IMG/VR virus record: IMGVR_UViG_3300038954_000191
Coordinates: 1 to 22,264 of that record
From: a virus
Strand: one strand, 5' to 3'
Length of the DNA: 22,264 nucleotides
Numbering within the stretch: the stretch's first letter is position 1; each line of letters begins with the position of its first letter. Under the pieces are notes generated by a model. That model did no database searches. It was given only the letters and a program-made list of their open reading frames with translations, and was not told where the DNA came from. The translations under genes were made by a program, and so were the position numbers. Shown here piece by piece: positions 14,654-20,832 of this stretch.

Positions 14654-15127
14654 CTATGCGTCAAGGCAAATCTCGTACTTAGCGATCACCGCTGCTTGAT
14701 AGGCTTCCGTGTCCTTGTCAAACTTTCCGAAATGCACGATACGAAGGAAGTCGTCAACAGCATCGCGATCGATGTCAAGACAGCCAACTTGAGATTCGTC
14801 GCCCCCTCCGTACTTGTATACGGGGATGGGACCGCTCAATGCGTTTGCAATCGTACCCATTCGATTGTGGAGTTGGTACCGGTTCTCAGTTGTAGCGTAG
14901 AGATCGGTGACCAGAACCATAACCTCGAACTTGTAGCGGTCTCTGCCGCCACCGGGTCGATACCAAGGTCCAGTGACTCGTAGCACGGCTGAGTCAGTGT
15001 CGAACCACTCGGGGCTTTCAACGTCGAGACCTTCGACGAAGTAAGTCATAGAGAGAGTTGTTCGGATTGTGGGTCGAAGGTACTCGGCGACAGACGCCAC
15101 AGCCCACGTGCCAATGTTAGCTTCCAT
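14654..15127 (-). CDS. Probable tail terminator protein, 157 aa
   Basis: This gene lies between head closure and tail tube, where tail terminator proteins (lambda gpU-type, SPP1 gp17-type) are encoded. It has an N-terminal helix (VASVAEYLRPTIRTTLS), then strands (AVLRVTGPWYRP and YKFEVMVLVTDLY, about 48-75), a second helix (NRYQLHNRMGTIANAL) and a C-terminal half ending in YQAAVIAKYEICLDA. Alternating helix and strands fit the small alpha/beta fold of the family, but similarity there is low. The start overlaps the previous gene by 11 bases and has an AGGG ribosome binding site six bases upstream. It would cap the tail tube and join it to the head. Assignment rests mainly on position. Confidence 0.6.
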   Translation of the reverse strand: MEANIGTWAVASVAEYLRPTIRTTLSMTYFVEGLDVESPEWFDTDSAVLRVTGPWYRPGGGRDRYKFEVMVLVTDLYATTENRYQLHNRMGTIANALSGPIPVYKYGGGDESQVGCLDIDRDAVDDFLRIVHFGKFDKDTEAYQAAVIAKYEICLDA

Positions 15128-15560
15128 GAGTACCCTTCGTTTCGACGCCAGAGATAATCACACCGCCGTCGAACGTCTGAACCGACTTCACGTCGTAGGT
15201 CTTACCCCTGTGGATTACCGTTTGTGTCGCTTCGATCTCGCCCCAATTGCGAATGTCTCGTTGGGAGATAAGGAACATCGTCTCTTCGATGTTCTGACCC
15301 GCTCCGCCTTGCCAAGCGTATTGGCGGATTGCCTGCATCATTGACGGCGTGTAGATGACGCGGTTCTGGCGGGTCGGCGGAACGTAGACTGCGTTCCGGA
15401 TGGTCGTTGTTTCGAGGGAGCGGGACAAGTCCCCGGTCGTGTAATCGACCGAGGAACTTGACACTTTGCTCAATTGAATCTGCTCGCCGTATCGGCGAGT
15501 GAAGTTGTAGAACGTCCGCCTCTGCGTTCGCGTTACGTTAGGATTATTTGTTGGTTCCAT
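15117..15560 (-). CDS. Head closure/connector protein, 147 aa
   Basis: This small protein comes two genes after the coat protein and has the layout of head completion proteins (SPP1 gp16 / HK97 gp7-like): a basic N-terminus, then strands such as TTIRNAVYVPPTRQNRVIYTP (about 52-72), a central QNIEETMFLISQRDI (about 90-104) and a closing beta hairpin with QTVIHRGKTYDVKSVQTFDGGVIISGVE. The RGKTYDVKSVQ motif is typical for this family's small barrel. It would close the portal channel after packaging and bind the tail. The start overlaps the preceding gene's stop by 17 bases and shows no clear ribosome binding site, so it may be coupled. Confidence 0.65.
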   Translation of the reverse strand: MEPTNNPNVTRTQRRTFYNFTRRYGEQIQLSKVSSSSVDYTTGDLSRSLETTTIRNAVYVPPTRQNRVIYTPSMMQAIRQYAWQGGAGQNIEETMFLISQRDIRNWGEIEATQTVIHRGKTYDVKSVQTFDGGVIISGVETKGTHGS

Positions 15561-15819
15561 GAACGATACGCAGCAGTTGTTTCAGTTCTTCCAGTTCATC
15601 GTGAATCTTGTCCAAGGCGAGCAAGATCATCTTGCGGTCTTCCTTGTACGGAGACTCAGTCTCGATGATGTGTGTAATCTGTTTTCGCGTGGGTCTTTCA
15701 TAGACCGCTGTAACAGCCCACACATTGAATGAGATCGCACCAGTCAAGAGGATCGAAATAATGACAATCGCTAACTTGCTGGGAATCCTCCAATATACTT
15801 CGTCTTGTCTCGGTGCCAT
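15544..15819 (-). CDS. Small membrane protein with C-terminal coiled coil
   Basis: The product has 91 residues from the ATG at 15819, beginning MAPRQDEVYWRIPSK. It has one transmembrane helix (LAIVIISILLTGAISFNVW, about residues 16-34) and then a heptad-like helix (RKMILLALDKIHDELEELKQLL). An in-frame ATG at 15870 would add 17 residues, but it puts a stable hairpin inside the gene and its AGGA is only two bases away. The 15819 start has GGAGAG at good spacing. Similar one-helix plus coiled-coil proteins are common in phages, and some are called holin- or hemolysin-like. An inner-membrane spanin-like part is possible, but no outer partner is seen. It may act in lysis or in host membrane contact; function is not known. 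Confidence 0.65.
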   Translation of the reverse strand: MAPRQDEVYWRIPSKLAIVIISILLTGAISFNVWAVTAVYERPTRKQITHIIETESPYKEDRKMILLALDKIHDELEELKQLLRIVHGTNK

Positions 15820-15842
15820 TGTCGCTCTCTCCGTAGTATAGA

Positions 15843-15866
15843 CGGGAACCTGTTTCCAGGTTCCCG
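15843..15866 (-). other. Stable hairpin with GNRA-type loop after the coat gene
   Basis: Perfect 10-base arms, CGGGAACCTG and CAGGTTCCCG on the minus strand, close on a GAAA tetraloop. The hairpin sits between the coat protein stop (15910) and the ribosome binding site of the next gene. There is no T run, so it is probably an mRNA-stabilising or processing element, or a weak attenuator, rather than a full terminator. This would favour coat protein over downstream genes (inference). Confidence 0.7.
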
Positions 15867-15909
15867 CCATTTTCCTGTACCAGAAACCGTGCGATTTCTG
15901 GAAAGCGAA

Positions 15910-17334
15910 TTAGCCGTTGACGACGACCGCCAGTCGTTCGTCGAGGACCGCGACGCCGCACAACAGGTCGAAGGTCACTCGCGTGCCTTGCGACTGAGAG
16001 TCGTACTGCATCGTGACTCGCATCGACAACCCGTCGAAGCTGGCAACTGCGGCACGAGCACCGTAGTTGTTCGCAGCGGCGGAGAGAGGACGGCTCACCA
16101 GGGCGATTGCATCGCGGGTGAACGCCAGCGATCGGCTACCAGCCGGTCCGGGGAAGCACAGGTCGTCGTCGGCCAACGCTGCGTCCAACGGACGATCCAG
16201 CAACAGGTCGTACTCGGTCGTGCTCGTCTCGGTGACGGCGATGACCGTGTACGCGTGTCGGTTGGCACCAGTTCCGAATGCGACCAACTGACCGACTTGC
16301 GGCCCCTTGTTCGCGGCGAATCCGTCGACGGTAACTTCCTTGCTGTAACCAGCGGCATAGGCACCGTTCACGTCACAGGCTTTGTAGACGTAAACGTCAG
16401 CACCCGACGCGATGTCGGCGGTCACACCTTCGGTGAGGGTGATGTCTGCGTCGCCACTGTCGTCAGCAGCCGAGGCAATCACGTGGATTTTCTCGCTGCC
16501 TTCGATGGTGATGTACTCACCACCAGCGGTCGTGACTTCGGTCGTAGTGACCGTGGTCTCGATGACGGTGTCGCCTTCGCTCTCGGTTCCGTCGGTGGCA
16601 CCAGCGGCACCATCGGCCAGTTCCGTGTCGGCGAGGTTGACGTGGGCGACGTTCTGGTCCATGAAGGAGTCGAAGCCGTAGATACGACCGACCGACGCTT
16701 CACGCAGAGCGGTACCTTCGTCACCACGCTTGTCGGCTTCCACGACGATTTCCGCACCCAACGCGGCACGATTGAATCGGCTCGACATCACCAATCGACG
16801 ACCGGCTTTCGGAGCCTTGTTGTCGTTCAGCTTTTCGTCGGCATCCAGAATGTAGTCGTCGACATTCAGGCTGGTGACGCTGTTGGGCTCACCAACTTGG
16901 TACGTCAACAGTTGTGCGGACTGACCGCACAGAACTTGGTCGACCTTCTCGGCGATTTCACGAGCCGCAGGTTCCATGTATCGTTCGAGCAAGTCGGGCA
17001 GTGCCTTCGACAGTTCGCCGTCTTTGATGACGAACGAGACGTGGATGTGCTGATCCAACGGCACGGGGATATTCGTGCTGATCGCGTCCTGATCGGTCAC
17101 GTTGTCGCTATCCGTCTTCCGCTTACCAGAGAAGTCAGCGGGACGGCTGGTGTTGACAACATCGCCTTCGTTGGCGACCATGTCGGAAAAGTCACGGTGG
17201 ACCAATTGGGCCATGACCGTGTTGGACATCAGGGTCATCAACGCTTCGCGAGACCAGATTTCCGGAATCAGAGCGTCGTTGTCGTTTGCCTTTGCGATGA
17301 GTCGGGTCGCGGCGGCGAGGATTGCTTTGAACAT
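15910..17334 (-). CDS. Major capsid protein, P22 coat-like with an inserted beta region
   Basis: At 474 residues it is longer than P22 gp5 (430). Residues about 20-240 follow the P22-type order, including FSDMVANEGDVVNTSRPADF, then AGRRLVMSSRFNRAALGAEIV (178-197) and LREASVGRIYGFDSFMDQNV (210-229). The end (about 400-474) has the matching RSLAFTRDAIALVSRPL and an LCGVAVLDERL strand. Between them, about residues 235-400 form a long beta-rich insertion, the place where P22 has its I-domain. It contains two repeats of one pattern, one about 283-318 and one about 360-395. The scaffold gene is immediately upstream and no protease is encoded next to it, as in P22. The hairpin at 15843-15866 follows it. 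Fold assignment by eye, but well supported by context. Confidence 0.87.
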   Translation of the reverse strand: MFKAILAAATRLIAKANDNDALIPEIWSREALMTLMSNTVMAQLVHRDFSDMVANEGDVVNTSRPADFSGKRKTDSDNVTDQDAISTNIPVPLDQHIHVSFVIKDGELSKALPDLLERYMEPAAREIAEKVDQVLCGQSAQLLTYQVGEPNSVTSLNVDDYILDADEKLNDNKAPKAGRRLVMSSRFNRAALGAEIVVEADKRGDEGTALREASVGRIYGFDSFMDQNVAHVNLADTELADGAAGATDGTESEGDTVIETTVTTTEVTTAGGEYITIEGSEKIHVIASAADDSGDADITLTEGVTADIASGADVYVYKACDVNGAYAAGYSKEVTVDGFAANKGPQVGQLVAFGTGANRHAYTVIAVTETSTTEYDLLLDRPLDAALADDDLCFPGPAGSRSLAFTRDAIALVSRPLSAAANNYGARAAVASFDGLSMRVTMQYDSQSQGTRVTFDLLCGVAVLDERLAVVVNG

Positions 17335-17418
17335 AATCGTTCGTTTCCTATGGGTTAAGGACAGTTTAGAGTGCTTAGGACAAACCCGGTCGTTGCCGGT
17401 AGACCCGCTCAGAGCGGT

Positions 17419-18267
17419 TTAGAATCCGCGTCGATCTTTGATGCCGTACTGTTGCTTGATGGCATCCCGGTTCTTGAAGTATTCCTCGTCGGTCATCTTC
17501 GACGGGTCAACTCGTCCACCGGACACGGATGGATTGGAACCTTGCCCGATACCGTTCGCGACGTTGTTGCGGAAGAGGTTACCGTACTTTTCCGGTTCAT
17601 CCTTCATCTGCACAACCGCGTCTTCGACGGGCCGTAGCTCGGTCTTGGCGATGCCGTCTTCGCCAGTCACGTTTACCTCAACACGCGGAACAAGGCGACC
17701 GGTCTTTTCGCCTTGTTCGTTCACTTCCTCCACGATCTTTGTGCGGGGACCGAGGACCGAAATGAACTGTTCAGGGTTGTACGCGTCGTGAGCCTGTGCG
17801 GCTTTCATGATCGCGTTGTCTCGGGTCTGCGTCTCAAACAGGTTCTTGAACCTGTCACGCTCACCAGTGGTTTGTTCCAACGTCTGCTGGAACTTTTCCT
17901 GTTGCCTCTTCGCCTCGTAACGGGCTTGTTCTTCCCGGGTGCGAAGTTGCGATTGAATCGTTTCGAGTTCCGAACGCAGTTCTTCCTTCTCTTGCGAAGT
18001 CAACTGCTGATTCTGCAACAGTTGCTCGTACCGGCGTTCGGTTGCTTGGAGTTGTTCGCGGACTTTCTTGTTCCGCTTGACGACGATTTCATTCACCTGC
18101 TCTTGCGTGAACAGCTTGCCTTCGCCGCCTTGACCTTCACCGCCCTCGTTGGGGGTTTGGTCGGGATTGCCGCCTCCTGCGTCGGGAGAGCCGCCTTCGT
18201 CGCCTCCCTCATTGTCACGTGGAATCGGACGGGGGAATGCCAACAAAAAGCGAGTCAATTTCATCAT
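17419..18267 (-). CDS. Scaffolding protein
   Basis: The 282-residue product fits a phage scaffold. It has a Gly/Glu/Asp/Pro-rich flexible start (about 18-50), a long charged coiled coil (about residues 50-150) full of Glu, Gln, Lys and Arg, and a less helical C-terminal part with RLVPRVEVNVTGEDG and a basic tail (DAIKQQYGIKDRRGF) that could bind the coat. It lies directly before the coat gene, the usual place. Scaffolds guide assembly of the procapsid and leave before packaging. No protease motif is seen. Two adjacent ATG codons exist; the AGGG site favours the second by spacing. A short promoter-like sequence lies upstream at 18331-18359. Confidence 0.85.
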   Translation of the reverse strand: MMKLTRFLLAFPRPIPRDNEGGDEGGSPDAGGGNPDQTPNEGGEGQGGEGKLFTQEQVNEIVVKRNKKVREQLQATERRYEQLLQNQQLTSQEKEELRSELETIQSQLRTREEQARYEAKRQQEKFQQTLEQTTGERDRFKNLFETQTRDNAIMKAAQAHDAYNPEQFISVLGPRTKIVEEVNEQGEKTGRLVPRVEVNVTGEDGIAKTELRPVEDAVVQMKDEPEKYGNLFRNNVANGIGQGSNPSVSGGRVDPSKMTDEEYFKNRDAIKQQYGIKDRRGF

Positions 18268-18330
18268 GTTACCCTGTGAGGTTTCAGGTACCGTGGAATT
18301 TACCCCGGAAAGAGCCGGGTCTCATTTCTA

Positions 18331-18359
18331 CTTACAACTTATGAAGTTAGACCGGTCAA
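18331..18359 (-). promoter_or_regulatory. Candidate sigma70-like promoter before the scaffold gene
   Basis: On the minus strand, TTGACC (18354-18359) is separated by 17 bases from TGTAAG (18331-18336). The -35 is near consensus but the -10 matches at only four of six positions. It sits in the largest intergenic gap of the late operon (112 bases) and contains an AACTT-CAT-AAGTT inverted repeat within the spacer. It could add transcripts for scaffold and coat; this is weak evidence. Confidence 0.3.
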
Positions 18360-18379
18360 TCGCCGAGAAAATCAGAAAA

Positions 18380-19069
18380 TTATCCTTTTTTCTGAGAGAA
18401 AGCACTTGACACAGCCAGAAACGGCCTAATCAACGCCCACGCGGAGGGACTCGGAATGAGGTTGGCCACGTGGTTTTTAGCCGACCGGCTGGTGTCGAAT
18501 TCCGTTCGAACCGGACCGAATGTCTCCACCTTGACGTTCAGAGCCTCAAAGTCGGCTTGTGGGTCGCGACCGCCCAGGAGAGCGTCGGCGATGAGGAAAG
18601 CGGCCTGCTCGATCGACGTGGGAATACCAGCGGAGCCGCCGATCAAACAGACCGTCCCGTCGTCCAGCGTCCTGGTACGAGGGAATTCGAGTGTCTGATC
18701 GTCGTCGGTCTTCGACCCTACGAAAGCAAACCGGTCGATCAGTTGTTGGGCATGATACAGAGCCTTGACCTTATCCTCCAAGCTGGCGTTGTTCCAGTCC
18801 CACGCGTGAATCCGCACCGCGTGGAACAAGTCCCCGGCGTCGACCGTTCCGTAGTATAGGTCTGAGAGGTCCACAGCGAGCGTGTCAGACGATGGATCGG
18901 GTGACCCGCCTGATTGGATGTAGACGTACGGAAAGTCCGTGTCGCCCGGGTACAGGCCGCTGTACGTGCCATCCTCGGTGATGGCGGACGTAGCGGTAGA
19001 GTCCGACCCTTCCAGGTCGCTGCCGTAGAGGGTCAGACCGGTCGTGTAAATCAGATGCTTCGTTGCCAT
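18380..19069 (-). CDS. Head-tail adaptor (DnaT-like/gp6-like) with extra N-terminal domain
   Basis: Residues about 80-200 resemble adaptor proteins of the DnaT-like/HK97 gp6 type. A helical start (WNNASLEDKVKALYHAQQLIDRF, about 92-114) is followed by LEFPRTRTLDDG, then IPTSIEQAAFLIADALL (149-165) and a short VETFGPVRTEF strand. These proteins form a ring under the portal and begin the head-tail neck. The first 70 residues (HLIYTTGLTLYG, DFPYVYIQSGG and DLSDLYYG) are beta-like and are not part of the ordinary adaptor, making the 229-residue product unusually long. The ATG overlaps the portal stop as TAATG, and the gene lies before the scaffold rather than after the coat. Assignment is moderate. 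Confidence 0.6.
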   Translation of the reverse strand: MATKHLIYTTGLTLYGSDLEGSDSTATSAITEDGTYSGLYPGDTDFPYVYIQSGGSPDPSSDTLAVDLSDLYYGTVDAGDLFHAVRIHAWDWNNASLEDKVKALYHAQQLIDRFAFVGSKTDDDQTLEFPRTRTLDDGTVCLIGGSAGIPTSIEQAAFLIADALLGGRDPQADFEALNVKVETFGPVRTEFDTSRSAKNHVANLIPSPSAWALIRPFLAVSSAFSQKKG

Positions 19070-20832
19070 TACTTGTTCTCGCTTCCGCTACCTGGGGTCG
19101 GGGGTTCTGGACGTTTTGTCTCATTCTTGTTCTGGGACTGATCCTTCTCCCGGGCGGCATCGCCACCGGCCTCCGGTACTCCACGAGCGGCGAAGTTGGC
19201 AGCCTGTCCGCTACCTCCGCCCGGTGTCTGTGCGATGATCGTCGCGGCCAGTCGTTCGGCCCGATCTTTCTTCGCCTGCTCGACCACCTTCTCTGCGTCG
19301 TAGCCGAGTGCTTCGGATGCGGTGATGTCGTCCACGAGACCGGCTTTGTGAGCTTGCATCGTGACCTGGGGGTCGGAGAGGATGTACGAGTTCGTTTCGA
19401 TCTTACGATGAATCTGGTCGATCTTATCCTGCGGTAGCTTACCGCCGACCAGGGTGTCGACGATCATCTTCGCAGTGACCCGTTTGAGTTCCTGCGTCGG
19501 CATACGCTCGACCAGCTTGAGTTGCTCGTCGGCTTCTTCCAGACGTTCCAGGTCACTTTTGAGCGTGTAACGCTCGGGGTAGTGTACGGTCGCCGGGGTT
19601 GGGTTGGTCACGTTCTCGTACTCTGCCCACAAGGTGGCGATCATCTTCTCGCCTGCTTCGAGGACTAGACCGATGAACGACAACCCGGCTTCCAGACCGC
19701 CTTGGCTGACTTTCTTGCTTTCGGCAGACTCCGTACGCGAGCCAGCCTTGTTGGCGACAGCCAAGTTAATCAAGTGTCGAATGTTGTCTTCCAGCTTCTC
19801 TTGCAACTTCATCGAAGCCTCAAGAGGATCGGTAGGCGGTGCGATAAAGCCGGGTCGGTCTTCGCCAATTCCGTAGTACCGACCTTTACCACCACCAACC
19901 TCTTCCGCGTGTCCCTCCGCACCTTCTGCGTCGGACGGTCGCTTCAAGTGATCGCCGGATGCGTAGTGGTCGCGTTGGATTGTGAGAAAGGGAGCGTTCG
20001 ATCGAAGTGCATAGTAGACATCGTTGCTTGAGAGGTTCAGCAGTGAACGCTGGTAGGATGCGACATCCTTCATTAAGGAGTCGCCGATGTCGAACAGAAC
20101 GAACGGCACGCGTTTCAGGTTCGTACGAACGCGTCCGTCTTCAAGTGAATCTTCTGCGATACGGAGTTCACCTTCCTTGTCGAACAGTTTGTACCAGACG
20201 ACACCGTTCTCATCTTTCCAGATGAGTCGGTAGCCGACTTCTGTTCCGTTCGGCAGGATAACACCGTGACCGACTTCACCATGAACTGTGATGTTCCAAT
20301 CACGAAGCAACACGCTCTGAAATTCACCCCCTTTACCGCGTGGTGCATAAGAGTACGATAGGATGTCTTCAATCCGGTAGTATGTGAGATACGGCGGGTA
20401 TGTCACGTCCGCCAACGTGTCACCGAGTGGCGGAGCCGCGTCGACGTAGACACCAACCTTGCCCATCAGCAATAGCTCGGTAAGAACATCCTTCCCGATG
20501 AAGGAGTCCATCGTCGAGCCTTCGCCATCTACGCCGCCTCCTTTACCTACAACTGCTTCCCTGTATTGCCGACTTCCGCCGACGCGGCTCACGCCCACTA
20601 ACCGCTGGTAAATGTTGTTCCGCACGTCGAGGATAGCCGACTTCGCGAACGTCGGAATTGGAGTCAATTCCTTCCGCTCGTTGAATTCGGCTTGCGTCTC
20701 TCGGTTGCTGAACTTTACCAAGTAGTGATCGCGATAGTATTCGCCACCTTCAAACGTATCCCGCCAAAACTCCCAATCCAGGGAGTCACGGACGTAGTGC
20801 GGGTGACGGATGTTGATGATTTCGTGAGCCAT
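19069..20832 (-). CDS. Portal protein
   Basis: This 587-residue protein is encoded right after the large terminase. It starts RHPHYVRDSLDWEFWRDTF and shows a portal layout. Early on are FAKSAILDVRNNIYQRLVG (about 62-80), then beta segments in the wing region, and a long helical C-terminal part rich in Glu, Lys and Arg (LEASMKLQEKLEDNIRHL and LKSDLERLEEADEQLKLVERM). The acidic, Lys-rich C-terminal tail (SQNKNETKRPEPP) is disordered. The order and starting motif recall DUF4055-type portals, although I cannot confirm the exact family. The portal forms the ring through which DNA is packaged. Its ATG directly follows the terminase stop (TAAATG). Confidence 0.82.
   Translation of the reverse strand: MAHEIINIRHPHYVRDSLDWEFWRDTFEGGEYYRDHYLVKFSNRETQAEFNERKELTPIPTFAKSAILDVRNNIYQRLVGVSRVGGSRQYREAVVGKGGGVDGEGSTMDSFIGKDVLTELLLMGKVGVYVDAAPPLGDTLADVTYPPYLTYYRIEDILSYSYAPRGKGGEFQSVLLRDWNITVHGEVGHGVILPNGTEVGYRLIWKDENGVVWYKLFDKEGELRIAEDSLEDGRVRTNLKRVPFVLFDIGDSLMKDVASYQRSLLNLSSNDVYYALRSNAPFLTIQRDHYASGDHLKRPSDAEGAEGHAEEVGGGKGRYYGIGEDRPGFIAPPTDPLEASMKLQEKLEDNIRHLINLAVANKAGSRTESAESKKVSQGGLEAGLSFIGLVLEAGEKMIATLWAEYENVTNPTPATVHYPERYTLKSDLERLEEADEQLKLVERMPTQELKRVTAKMIVDTLVGGKLPQDKIDQIHRKIETNSYILSDPQVTMQAHKAGLVDDITASEALGYDAEKVVEQAKKDRAERLAATIIAQTPGGGSGQAANFAARGVPEAGGDAAREKDQSQNKNETKRPEPPTPGSGSENK

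Noticed and set aside
15868-15870. ATG at 15870 as start of the small membrane protein.
   Set aside because: It would place the stable hairpin inside the coding region and its purine-rich site is too close; the ATG at 15819 has a better site.
15805-17358. Very long plus-strand open frame (over 500 codons) opposite the coat gene.
   Set aside because: It is antisense to the well-supported coat protein, has low-complexity Val/Gly/Asp/Arg content typical of a mirror frame, and lacks a ribosome binding site.
17384-17417. Short CCGG and CCGC/GCGG inverted repeats between scaffold and coat genes.
   Set aside because: Stems are only about 4 bp with no T run; too weak to call as terminators.
18380-18395. 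A-rich run (minus strand AAAAAA) at the end of the adaptor gene as a slip site.
   Set aside because: The frame of the run does not give a matching heptamer and the -1 frame closes after only a few codons.
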